This document shows positions 12,898 through 24,629 of a stretch of DNA of 64,000 bases, piece by piece. The notes beneath the pieces were generated by a model. That model saw only the letters and a list, made by a program, of their open reading frames with translations. It was not told where the DNA came from and made no database searches. The stretch is from Struthidea cinerea (taxonomy: Eukaryota > Chordata > Aves > Passeriformes > Corcoracidae). A program made the position numbers and the translations under genes. Every line of letters starts with the position of its first letter. Position 1 is the first letter of the stretch. The stretch covers positions 5,378,849 to 5,442,848 of the forward strand of contig VZTI01004088.1 of NCBI GenBank assembly GCA_013397865.1, in the 5' to 3' direction.

Positions 12898-12949
12898 ATT
12901 AAAGTATGATTGCATATGTTTTCTTCTTAAAAAAAAAAAAAAAAAAAAA
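12898..12949 (+). pseudogene. possible retrocopy 3' end (ATTAAA then A21)
   Basis: An ATTAAA hexamer at 12898-12903 is followed after 25 bases by an uninterrupted run of 21 A at 12929-12949. That spacing is what a reverse-transcribed polyadenylated RNA leaves behind. Against this, bird CR1 machinery rarely makes processed pseudogenes, I see no target-site duplication, and I cannot identify a parent gene. It could simply be a poly-A microsatellite with a chance hexamer upstream. Confidence 0.25.
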
Positions 12950-15900
12950 GCTTTGCTCACTGTGCATAGTTTCTCTTGTCCACATGTAATAAAACAGATT
13001 GCAAAGGCAGTAAAAAATAATTATCGGAAATAGGAAACTTTGCAATCCCTCTCTTCCCTGGCATCTAACCTGGATGTTTCTCAATAGGTACACCACCTTG
13101 CCACTAAAAAAAGGCATCATTTAAGTACGTAAATAATCATAGCTCTACTGTGGTTTTAAAGAACTCCAAGAATATCATGTTTCAGCAGTCACTGAATGTT
13201 TTCTTCAGGTTTGGTATGAAACACAGCAATAAAGTTATCTCTCAGCTTTATAAAACGCAAACTATTTGATGGTGTCTCTCTAAGATCAAATGGAAATTAA
13301 AGTCTGCGGAGGAAGTTCAAATGAAGCTTCCAGCTAGAGCTGAAACATAAAAAGCTTCAAGTTAATTGATAAACTCCAGGCAGAGAAAGAAGCCTCTAGG
13401 CTTGGCTTGGCTGTTCTCTCAATCTACAGCAGTCTCAAATACCACCAGCCTTTAATCATGCCTGCAGCTGGAAGTAGAACCAGGAGGTCTCCCTGAGCTC
13501 TGCACCTTTCCTGCCTGATAAACAGGAGTTTTGGTAAGCTTTTGGTGGCACCCTCCATGGCCAGTAAACCTCACATTTCTGCCTAGGGAGGAAAGAAACA
13601 AATTTCTGTCATTGGTAAGACCAATGACCTTTTACCAAAGTTTGCAGAAATTTTCACAAAAAAAAAGAGGCCACCATTTGCCACACCATTTTCATGAAGA
13701 ATCATACCCAGAACTGTGCCAGTCACAGGAGGACTATCCAGGAGATACTGGAGGATATGATCAACAATTCAATAAAACTCCTTTCTCAGAGAACAGGAGC
13801 TCAGTAAGAAGAATTCGTAGCATGAAACTTAGCTGGCAGACTTTGCTTTTTTCCCATTCCAATGCTGAAAATGTTGATTTACTGTAAAGTTTAGTTCTGA
13901 TTTCTTTCATTCTCTCATACATTCAATATTTGTATTTCCCATTAAATTGAAGATGTCAGCAGCAAGCATTGGCTTGCCAAATCTCATAAATTTGGTGTTA
14001 CAGTGTATCTGAGAACAACGTCTTTGGATATTTTTCTGTGTCTGAAACAGTTCTGATATAAAGAAGAACATTAATGTCACCTATATAAATAATGTCACTG
14101 ACATCTGCATTTGGAGAAAGTAAAAGGGGAGGTTTGCAGGGTGTTCACCCTAAATGACCCAGTGCCCTAGAAGGCCTTTGGGCTCCAAAATAATGCGGAA
14201 TTTTCTTTTTCCTGTTTGAAAGTCATTCTCCTCACCAGGCCATTATGAAAAACTAGAGCTCTCAGAAGTCTCGGGCAATGTGCTGGAGTTTTGCTTGTTT
14301 CTTCATTTGAAGTTGCTGCCAGGAAAGGCAAGCTAGTTGAAATGTGGAGTTACTTCTGTCATTTAATAATTAGCAAGCACTCAGAAAATATATTATTCAT
14401 TTTTTGAAATATAAATAATTACTATGTAATAATGATGCTTTTATAAATAATATTTCATTCTCTGTGAATACACTCCAGGATTTCCTTACATCCTAAACCT
14501 ACACCTTGCTCCCAGCTAGAAAATGCCTTTTCTGGAGCATTCAATAAAAGCAAATGGGATAAAGGGATCTCAACTTCCTTCCCATTTAGATATCTGTGGG
14601 AACATCTTTAAGAGCTCTTTCCCCCCCATACCTAGAAAATTAGTCCTTTTTAAGCAGCCAGACTGTTAGGCATTCATATTATGCAATCCAAATGAGTTGC
14701 AACTAGAATGCATCTGAAAGCAGGGGTTTTTTTACATGTAAACGCATTTAAGAATCTAACAACTACAATTTTGGGAACCCAAAGTTTACAGGCTAAGGAA
14801 ATGGGTAAGTAGTAAAAGTGACAGGTATATATATCAGTTAAATATTTTTTAGCTTATTTGGCTTATTGAGAAGTGAATATTATATAAAGATACAGCCAGG
14901 CAGAATTCCAGAAAAACATGTTCTCTTATTTTACAATCAAAGACCCAAGTCCTGCAGACTCTTAACTGCTGGATATAGTCCCAGCATGCATCAACCTCCT
15001 CTCTCTTGCACCCACGTAGGGCCACTGAACCTCAAGCTATGGCCCCTTTCTTACTGCAGTTGTAGCATAAGTATATAGTGCTTCAGAGCTCTATAATAAA
15101 GCTACAGTATAAATGAAAATAATCCCAACTATTTTAACAAACTTATTCCTGATTTATACCAGTGCAAGCATAAAGAAATCAGGACTAGTTACTTTCTGGG
15201 AGTACTTGTGGTTTTAAATGCTTTGGAATTTATTATTCTCTTGTCTGATAGTATAAAGCTGACTTAAAGCCAATGCAAATGTAATTTACATTAAGCAACT
15301 TTCCTCTGTCAGTCTTGTGTAAATGTATATTAGCGCAGATGGGAAGCACAAAAACTGCAAGTGCAAGCTTTACCATACTATGCCTGGAGTCAATAGTAGA
15401 ATTTTGTTAACTTCTCTCATTCTAACGTTAAAACATTCAATACCTAAACTGAAACAAGTAAAAGCTGTGGGTAGAATAGAGACTTGCCCACTTATTAAAG
15501 TGCTTGCAACTCTCAAGGAAGTGCTGAAGAGCAACACCAGGAATCCATGAAAATTCCACCTGGAAAATGGAACATAACAGAATTTGCACACAGGGAATAC
15601 TGCAAGTCTCTTTCTGTGAGGTGCAAAGGGGACAAGAAAGTTGGTAAGTACATGCCCGGGTGAAACCAAGAGCATTAAGGTTAGCAAGAACCAAAACCAA
15701 TGGATTGGATTATCATGACTCTCAACCACAACAATGCTTTGCAGAAAACAACAGAAGGAGGCAGTGGAAAAGTTTGCCAATAATCTGGCATATTAACTGA
15801 CTGATGACTGCAGTCTTGGTACAGCTCTGTCTAGCCCAACCAAACGGTTTCCTTCACTGATGCCAGCTGTATTATCAGGTATATCAGTAACCGTATCAGT

Positions 15901-16794
15901 TGTAACATGTACAGAATTGCTGAGATCAACAGAAACCCAGCACTTGGAAAGAGTTAAAACACATGATTAGACACAGGGCCAAAATCAAAGGGCCTTCACC
16001 CATCCTACGGGTGGTGCTATCTCAAAGTATAATCACACCCTGGGGTGGCGTAAGGCTATTTATCAACTAACTTGCAACTAGCCTGTGTTTGAGATGGGCA
16101 AGAGAGAGACTTTTGTTTAGCATGCATTTAAATGCTGCCAAGCAAGAATTGCAGCTGTGACAACCATCCTGTGAAGCTCTCAATTGGGGAAAAAAAAGAA
16201 AGGAATGAATCAATGAATAAAAGGTGTGTGAAAACATGGACACACAGGGACATAAAAGCCCTCTGTCATAAAGCACATGACACTGAGGGAAGACGGGAAT
16301 AGAAGAGAGCAGGAACATGGACTGCTGTATGAATTGGTGACCTAAAACTTTTACCCACTTGTTTACATGTGTATTATTTCCATGGCAGAAGTCTACAGAC
16401 CATCTAAATTAATTAGTCTGCTAGTTAGTGATACGGACAAGTACCACCCACAACCAGAGTACCAGAAAGAACGCAGTTTCTTATCTTTTTATTCTGGTCT
16501 GATCTGCAATGACTAAAGGGAAACTGTAAGAATCCCTATGCCTGTACATGATACACAGAGATCTACATCTTTCTACTAATATATTCACTTTACAGTCAGG
16601 CTCAACATGGAACTCTCAGAACATCCCAATTAAGGATGTTCATTGAGAAACGGCTATCAAAATCCCAAACCGTTCAATGACCCCTTCAGAATTTTGCTTG
16701 GAAAATAGAATAACTAGAATGAGCAAGGTTGAAAAATTAAAGTATGTGAACGGTATTAGTGAAAACCAACCCTTCTCTTTGTTGTGCCTCACCA
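12950..16794. other. anonymous stretch, possible conserved segment at 13180-13420
   Basis: No gene supported. The part at 13180-13420 has short AT-rich motifs and no simple repeats and reads like non-coding sequence under constraint, which cannot be proved from one sequence. A short motif at 15146-15185 resembles an old palindromic repeat. The 136-codon minus-strand frame at 15370-15780 has no recognisable domain. Confidence 0.5.
15146..15185 (+). repeat. ancient palindromic-class repeat relic (short)
   Basis: Contains cctgatttataccagtgcaa, close to the 'CTGATTTACACCAGTG' end block of the repeat better preserved at 37789-37860. Short, so the call is weak. Confidence 0.4.
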
Positions 16795-16815
16795 AAAACA
16801 AAAAACAAAAAACAG

Positions 16816-16865
<50 letters not shown>

Positions 16866-16883
16866 AAAGAGAGAAGGAAAAGG
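16795..16883 (+). repeat. long poly-A tract
   Basis: Starts with caaaaa units, then an uninterrupted run of 37 A (16816-16852), one G, 15 more A (16854-16868), and a GA-rich end. Its length is unusual for a bird genome. Open frames on both strands through it (poly-K and poly-F) are artefacts. An ATTAAA lies at 16736-16741, about 55-80 bases upstream, too far for a classic retrocopy tail. Confidence 0.95.
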
Positions 16884-17921
16884 TAAGAGATCCAAAGCTC
16901 CTTCCTTTGAACTAGAGGTAATATGCATAGAAGAAAAAAAGGACTTGAATTTTCACAGTGAATTGGCATACTGTGCAATTTAATGCCAGAATAGGTCAGT
17001 AAGTCAAATACCATAACTGGATTTTTTAAAGAGCTGTATGTTTCATGACAACTAGCAACTTTTGGAGCTATCTGAACTAAGATAATGAGGATAATCAAAT
17101 CTCATGCTTCATTCTACAAAATGATTATCTATAGGAGTTGAGGAAAGATTTTTCCTCCAAATGCTAAGTGCACTGTTGGTAGGTTGATTTATTTTCTTGC
17201 AAGGATGAAGCTTTCCCTTTCCTCTGCTGCACTGAATATGTTCTGTGCTGAGAAGAGGATACCAGCTTGCTTGGCCAGGTATGCCAAAACCTATTTAAAG
17301 ATCTCACTTGGAAGGGAGATCTACTGTATGTGAATTTAAGTTAATGCATTTTATCTCACAAATGGGGCAGCTGAAGAGAGCTTGCACAGTTGGTTACAAC
17401 AAGTCAGCTGATAGGCACTAACTTGTTAAACTGCCACAATGCAATTGTCTCCCACACTGTGCCCATATCCTGAGGAGGAGAGGGACAAATAGCTGAGTAT
17501 GCTGAGATACCATGAGGTAAAGCCAGTGTGGTTTTTTTCCATGGTTTTTGGGATTTTTCACAGACTGCCTACACTGTGCAAGCAAATGTGTTTGTCAGTA
17601 CTTTTAAAAAGCAGACTGCTGTGTAATTTTGGACTCTTCCTGTTCTTCTCCTCTGCTTCTCTCTTCTTATAAGCACATTCACACACAGACACACTTTTAC
17701 AGAGATAAACCCTAAATAGCCATATTTGTTTCTCAAGGCTGACTAATGTGGTGAATATTAAAACTCACATGGAAATTCTCCTTTGGGTGAATGATCTGAG
17801 AGTGTTGGAAATTCTTCACATACGTCCACAACATCCACAGCTTCACAGACAGACACAGGTAGGCTGAAAGAGCAATCAGGATACCATCTGTGTTTGACAG
17901 AAGATTTCTAACCACTTTGCT

Positions 17922-17937
17922 GCTCTCTCTCTCTCTT
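17922..17937 (+). repeat. (CT)n microsatellite
   Basis: Alternating CT units in one uninterrupted run, continuing in broken form (ttgtctctctc) to about 17946. Confidence 0.9.
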
Positions 17938-20900
17938 GTCTCTCTCAGTGTGAAGAGACAGAGGAACCCATGGAGATTCGGTGAGAATTTAAACAGAACA
18001 TATTGAGGGCTGCACTGACAACTGTGGATTCAGAGTAGATGAAAAATGAGTGCTGGAGCAGCAATGGCGCTATGGATTCCGAAGGGATCTCTGAAGTGGC
18101 TAGCACAGGCACAGCTATAAGGGCTCAACCTTCTCCTCCCTCGCTCCCCCATCCCCAGCTCTACTTCTGTATGCAAGGTTTTACTGTTCACAGCAGCTGG
18201 TTGCTGTTGAAACCAATTTGAGCAACTCTCTAAAGTGCATGACAAAGCAAATCTCATGTAACTTGAATGAAGAATGTTGAATTCCTCCACATTCTGAAAA
18301 TGCACCCCTTCTTATGTGCATTTGCATTTAAAATAGTACTAGCACAAAGCAGATTATAAAGACAGTTGTTTTTCTTGATGTCTGTCATGTTAGCATCATA
18401 CACATGTAATTTAAATTTTTTCTATAGCTTTGCAGGATCTTTTGCGTTTCCTTTGCACAATTAGAGCGTGGGCTATGCAGTTTGGAGCCTTCTGATCAAC
18501 TGAGGGCCTTGGTCTAGGTGGACACAAATCCACTGATGTCACTGAAATTATGGTCTCTATAAATGCAGACATGAATGTAATATTCTGCCTTGGAAGATAT
18601 CTACAGAGTTACGGGAAAGAGAAGGACAATAAGAGGGAACACGTTATTTTCTTTGTGGATGTCTAGAGATGAACATGTCTGGAAGTCATGGTATTGAATT
18701 CAAAACAGTTTTACCCCACACAGAAAAGGCAAAGAGAGGAAGAACACTTTTATATTCTTAATACTGAATTTCTCTTCCACAATTCTGCCAGCATCAGAAT
18801 ATCACACCATAAACAAGTTAACATTACTGCATCAATTAGCAAATGTATGCAACTGACTGGTCTGTGTCATCTTTTAGGCCTTAAGAATACCAGAAAATTA
18901 AACAAAAGATCCTGGAACCCAAGTAAGTCATGGCCCATCCATTACTTCAGAGTCTGTTGAGTATATGGATTATATGGCTCAATTTTCTGTTTTGTTCGGA
19001 AATGCATCCAGTTTGTATGATTATGGGCATCAGTGTCACTCAGTAAAAAGTGCCAGAGAACAACAAGATCAAGCTAGACCTCATCCTGCCTCCTTAGCAA
19101 AAATATCAACCCAATTCTGATTACAATTTTTTTTAATGGGCAATGCTTTCTTATTTAGTTATTAAAAGGGTATAGAACAAGTTGAGATGGGCTCTTAAAC
19201 AACGAGCAAGTCTCACAAACTGGCAACAAGAAATTCACAGAATGTTCCTGGGATGTGGCCTCTACAGCCCAGAGTAATACTTTTCTTTCCAAATAATTAC
19301 TTTAATAACTTGTAATATCAAAACTCCTTACCACCCTTAAGGGAGGAGGGTAATAAGAAGAGAGAAGACAGGAAAGAACAGCTTTATTTTCAAGATACCT
19401 TCCTGAGTTTACAGAATGGATGATTTGAGAAAGTTTACTTATACTCCATAATTAACCCAACTATCTTAGCACTCAGGATACTGCTAAGGATTTTACAGAG
19501 ATCCAAAGAGACACAACCCTGACCCAAAGACAATCATCTCTGTGAAATGAGGCTTTTTATTTTAAAACTTATTGAAATAAATAAGAACCTCCCAAAAATA
19601 ATTTTTAGAATTCTTTTTTCTGTCTGAAAAAATTTTATTGAGCTGAAATCAATAAAAACACTAGAGTCTGCATATCTCAAACACATATTAAGAGCAAAAT
19701 TCCAATGTTGTAACATCCATGAAGCAAAACAGGCTTTAAACGTAATTCCATTTTTATTTTATTAATAAACAGACGAAGGACTGTTAAAGGATTTAACTTA
19801 TTTGAAAAACTGGTGCAGAATGCTATCATCAGAAATCACAAAGAAATAAGTATCTTTGTAAATCTGCTGTTTATTTAAGGGCCTATGTAGGAGTTGAGAT
19901 TGTTAGAACCATTTTGGTCATTTAGCAGCTGCAAAGGCCAAAAACCACTGAGATTTTACAAGAGAGTCCCTATCAAAAGGGTTTGAATCTGTGGTTTTGT
20001 ATTTAATCAGTTAAGAAACCCACTACAAATCCTCCAAAATGAATTAAACTCCCCCTGGAAATTTATGTTTATGCACAAGAAACTTCTTTGCCTTAGAACC
20101 TTCAGTAGTCCGTTAACCAACAAAAGGTTTTGGACTACATATTGAAACACGTATGAAGCAGTAGTTAGGAATAAATTATCTTTTCTTGCAGTGGATGAAG
20201 ATCACCTGTGAAATTCTGTAGCAAACAGTACTGGTCAACATTCATGGATGACATGGAGTAAATGCTGGGGTGATAAAATGTGATATATGTAGATAGATAT
20301 AAAGGGAAGCACGCTGGGAAAACTTGTCTTACATTCACACCATTACTACTCAGTGGAGAAAGTTGATCTTTTAAATATTAAAGACATTTCCATGAAAACT
20401 ATCAAGTCAGTCATCATCACAAAAGTAAATGAAGTGTTCATAATCCTTAAGAAAAGAGTGGAGAAGACAAAAGAAAACCTCATCATACCACAGTAGAAAT
20501 CCACAATGAGCCATTCTATGACTATAAAGTGTTCAACTCCTACCTAGTAAAAATTAATCTTATAATGGGAAAAGTTTCAGACATACATCTGAAGGATCTC
20601 ACCATGGAATATTTCCTCTTACAGGAATGACTGAGGAGATGAGGACTATCCTATCCGGTCTACAAAATCCCAAGTGGCCCGAGGAGTTTGTGTAAGGCCC
20701 AGATATCTGTCGTTATCTTCCATTTCGAGTACTAAGGACCTCTAAAGAAACCAGACTCTAAACACACAAAAGGAGGTGTTTATGGAACAGATAGCAGCCC
20801 AGTGGATCTCCTTGCCAAAAGAAAAGGATTAGGAATATTTACATGGATTCCAGAGGTGGAAAAAAAACCTGTAGATTGCTAAACAGACAAACAAAATCAG

Positions 20901-21844
20901 GCTCAGGAATTCCTGTTAAGAGAACATAAAAGGATGTTTGAGGAGAATGATGGGGAAAGATCATATATGTATACCATGTCTTCTCCTGGTATGTCCTTGC
21001 ACTTACAGATACTATTTGGGAAAGGACACTCTGTTGGATGAACCCTAGACTGACCCAAAGTGAATGTTTTTTTAGAATTTCTGAATTAAATGGGCAGAAA
21101 TAGCAGATATTGTGAGCATATTCCATTAATTTACACCTATAAGACACTTTCTCTGACAAAGGACTTGGTTGGTCTTTTGGTCTATTACAGCACAATGTAC
21201 AAAAGAGTGTTGCAAAACTCCATTTGTTGAGAATATTGTGAATGGCTTGTGTCAGATACACAAAAGGAAATCCTTTTGATATCAGGCTTTTTTTCAAGCA
21301 TAATTTATGTTAACAATAAAATAATAGAAGAGTAGAGAAAAGAATGAGAGGTGTTTATTGTTAGTATAAAGTGTGCTTTATTGATCTCCCATGGCTAGAT
21401 ATCATAGCGGTACCTTTCATCTCAGACTGTGGTGGAAGGAGCTAATGTCTCATACAGAAGAACAATTAGTGAATGAACCATGAGGTGCTGTATGTAGCAA
21501 TGTTTTTGTGCAAAATTGGATCTTGGCACTTCATGGGGAAGGGAAGAATTTGTCTTTGTATTCATTGGGTGCATTAAAACCTATTGAAATTTTTGTATCA
21601 CCAGTACAGTATGCAGTCAGCTGGAAAGCAACAAAAATGTTTCTAAGTAATATATTTGTTTCTGAACAACTTCTCCAATTTATCCACTTTTCAAGAATTT
21701 CAGAATAACTACAAAAGTTGAACAGCTATGGGTTTCATGTCATCATTGTATTCATGCAATGGCAGCTACATAATACTGCCTGGTACTGCAACATGTAATT
21801 GAAATTAGTTCTTAAGAACATATTAATACAAGCCTTTGTTTAAG

Positions 21845-21910
21845 TTCATGGGCCAACTTCAACCCTGATGGAAGCCCAGTGAAGGCAGTGAATTTGAATT
21901 ATGTTGACAT
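21845..21910 (+). repeat. possible ancient palindromic-class repeat relic
   Basis: The blocks gggccaacttcaaccctgat and cccagtgaaggcagtgaatt parallel 'GGCCAAATTCATCCCTGGTG' and 'CCATTGAAGTCAATGGAGTT' of old sauropsid repeats. The agreement is partial. Confidence 0.35.
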
Positions 21911-22939
21911 CGGGTGTTGATTTTAAAATGTTGACAGGATATCATTTCAGATATCAAAATGTCACAGAAGTTGGAGAAAGAGCTCTGGAAATGTCAAAAA
22001 TTGAGAACTGCCAGCGTTCATTGGATTAGCAACATTTGCAAGCCTCAATCTAGCCAACGAGAGGCAATATGAAAGAAATCTGTGATTAGAAGAAATGTCC
22101 TGGCTTAATCAGCTAAAATCCTATGTGGCTAATGACAGAAGATCTTGTTCATGAACTCAAAAATGCTTGGTAGGTCTGTGACTGAAAATAACTATAAAGT
22201 ATATTTGATTTCATTCAGACTGTGGCTTGAACAATTCCAAATTACAATTAGGCTGGGGCAAAAATAACAGAGAAGGAAGCAAGTTTGAATAAGCTTCAAC
22301 TTGAAAATATAATAAAATAATTATCTCAGCTAAGGCACCTAAGAAGAGTATGGGAATGTCTGATGCCTATCCCTTTGCCATCTCACAAACATGAGGTTCC
22401 AGATTTACAAAGAAACTTGAAAAGTGTGAGGTTAGGATTTCACCTGGCTCTGATGTTGTTCAAGTTCTAAGCTGCTGGCACTACTCCCTTGCCCTCATCA
22501 ACCTCCACTTATCTAGATTGCAGGCAAGGTTGTATTACCGTACTTGAACATACTGGAATGGGAATGTGTATTTGAACATTTAATTTCCTTTTGAAAACTA
22601 CAGTATAAAGTAAGGGAGTAATTATCCAAAAAAAACCCCACCAAATTCTAAATGTTACCAAAGTTGCATCAATCTTCAAATACTGCTTAATTTTCTCAAT
22701 TATTTCATCTTACTGCATTTCATCATGCTGCTAAAACATGATGGACTTGATTGGAATTAATAGTAATATTCCAATGCTTCTTATCTCTGAATCCATTGCT
22801 GAAAATAGGAAATATTTTTAGTGCTGTGAAGTTGTGTTTTAGCAAGAGAAACAGTAAAATAATCATAAAATATATACAAATATCTGTTCATATTGCCTCA
22901 GTGAGAAAAAATAAAATTGTGTACAAGGAATAAGGAAGT

Positions 22940-23345
22940 AAAAAACATGGTGGTTAACCCACACACCAAGAACATTCTGAGTGCTCTGGTTAATTAGAGA
23001 AAAGCCAGTTGTTTAATGTGAAAGATGGCTCATTATTTAAGTATACCCAGAAAATGGTTAATTAGTTTACTTAACCGAGTGTACTTTTATTTTGTCTTCT
23101 TCTTTGTGTTCTGAATGACGTTATATGTATTTTATTTAATCCATGAAATTTTATTCATTTTTGTTACAAAGTATCAATGCAAATCAATTAATCATCTAGC
23201 TACATTTGTCTCTGTGGAGTGAAAAATAAGCAAAGGAAATAAAAGTAATTTAATTTAACATTAATAAACTGCAAACTGATGTTTACAATAAATCAGCCCC
23301 TATTATCATGCTTAATAGTTGTGAATGAGACAAAGCAGATGTGGA
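22940..23345. promoter_or_regulatory. candidate conserved non-coding element
   Basis: AT-rich segment free of simple repeats with dense homeodomain-type and POU-type sites. The 11-mer tggttaattag occurs twice in direct orientation, at 22987-22997 and 23055-23065. A perfect octamer ATGCAAAT lies at 23177-23184, directly followed by caattaatcatc, a homeodomain-like pair. The end of the segment (gtttacaataaatcag, about 23280-23295) includes a forkhead-like core. This is how deeply conserved developmental enhancers usually read. Conservation itself cannot be seen from one sequence, so function is inferred. Confidence 0.35.
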
Positions 23346-24239
23346 TAAATTTCTCTTTTCCTTATTCTAAGGGGTGAATCTCTCCTACACCCTTCTAAAT
23401 GAGCACATCCGTTGTTCAAGTGGGTGTATAAAAGGACCATTTTATAAAATATGAGCCAAGTAAGAGCCAAGGCCAAGAGACTTAATTCCTCAGGTTCGTT
23501 TTCTCACCAGAAAAAAAAAAAATATAGAAAAAAGAAGGATGTTCAGTTTCCCTGCAACATTTAAACAGATGTGACAGTCTATAAACAGAAGGAAAGGAGA
23601 AGAAAAGAAGAAAAGGTCCTTACAGGTTAAGCTTTTTCATTCAACTTCTCTTTTGTGTAGTATCTTTATACAATATTCAATATCCCAGTCCCCTGGAAAA
23701 GAGCTGTAGCTGTACAAACATTATTAATTTCAATTTACAAAGGTCTTCTGTGTTCTTGATTTTCTACAGACATTATTAGAGATTAAAACATTGTGTTTCT
23801 GATAAGTTTTTCTAAACATAACCATAGCAGTTAATGTTCTGGACATATAGCAGATGCCATCTGCATTAGCCACTGTGTCTCTGCTTCAGGAATCAGTGAC
23901 AAAAAATAGAAGAACCAAATGAGAAAGAAATCCTTTCCAAAAATCCCTTACCATTACTGCACTCAGAATATCCAGAACTCACCTTGTGTTTCTATAAGAT
24001 TGCTTCCTAAGTAGCATCATCTCTGGAATTATACCCAGGATGAGTTACGCTCTCAGCATATTTTTAGAAAGTTCATAAGAGCTAAGAAAGGCAGAGAGGA
24101 GGAGGAGCACACAGAAAAACCAAAAATATTTTATGCTTTTGCGAGTAATTAATTCCACAGTATAAAAGTCTGAAAAGGGAATGGGCCTGGAGAGCAAATC
24201 TGCATGCTAATGCACGCCAATATTTAAAAACTGCACAGC
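23346..24239. other. anonymous stretch, no supported gene
   Basis: No gene or interspersed repeat recognised. A run of 12 A lies at 23511-23522, followed by an A/G-rich stretch around 23580-23615. Confidence 0.55.
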
Positions 24240-24380
24240 ATTTTTTATCCAAGGATCTTTGCAAAAATGGGTATCACAGATACTGCATTTTGCTAAAGGT
24301 CACTCAGCAAGCTGAAACATGAGTAGAAGTGAGGTGTTCTGTCTCCTGTGTCTGTATCCTACCCACCACAAGACACCACA
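24240..24380 (+). mobile_element. MIR-type SINE relic, tail
   Basis: Blocks in order: ccaaggatctttgcaaaaat, gggtatcacagatactgc, ttgctaaaggtcactcagca, agctgaaacatgagtag, gtgttctgtctcctgtgtct. They follow the MIR-type tail 'aagcgctttgcaaaggtgggtatcattatcccca', 'ttgcccaaggtcacacagca', 'agtggcagagc', 'ggtctcctgagtc'. The preserved ggtcactcagcaag block is the strongest part. Confidence 0.7.
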
Positions 24381-24599
24381 GCCCTGTAAAGACGAACTGC
24401 TATGAAGAGAGGCTTTTGTCTGATTAATCTTTTGTCCTGTCAGGTTCACAACACCCCTTGCAAAATTGTAGTTCAAGGTCTTCTGATGTTTACCTAACAT
24501 ATCACCACTTATTTCTCTGAGGTTTTTATAACTCAGGCATGAAAAATTTGCTCCAGGGTGAAAGTTGGCATGAAAGTGTCTCCAGCCAGGAGTACAGCA

Positions 24600-24629
24600 T
24601 TTTTTTTTCTTCTTTTTTTTTTTTTTTTT
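24600..24629 (-). repeat. T-rich tract (poly-A on the minus strand)
   Basis: Interrupted T run with 17 uninterrupted T at 24613-24629. No poly-A signal at suitable distance on the minus strand. Confidence 0.9.

Larger units (their letters stand above)
16884..22690. other. anonymous stretch, no supported gene
   Basis: AT-rich unique-looking sequence with a short CT repeat at 17922-17937. The 152-codon minus-strand frame at 20839-21297 has no recognisable domain and no exon-like boundaries. Two weak palindromic-repeat motifs occur at 18505-18560 and 21845-21910. Nothing else recognised. Confidence 0.5.

Noticed and set aside
15370..15780. 136-codon minus-strand frame
   Set aside because: Hydrophobic-looking but without domain or splice signals; other frames overlap it on both strands.
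16640..17098. 152-codon minus-strand frame
   Set aside because: Runs through the poly-A tract as poly-phenylalanine; an artefact.
18320..18327. ATTTGCAT octamer (also 27732 and 39232)
   Set aside because: A few octamers are expected by chance in 64 kb of AT-rich DNA; isolated ones carry no weight.
20839..21297. 152-codon minus-strand frame
   Set aside because: No recognisable domain, no exon-like borders, no repeat family; compatible with chance in 64 kb read in six frames.
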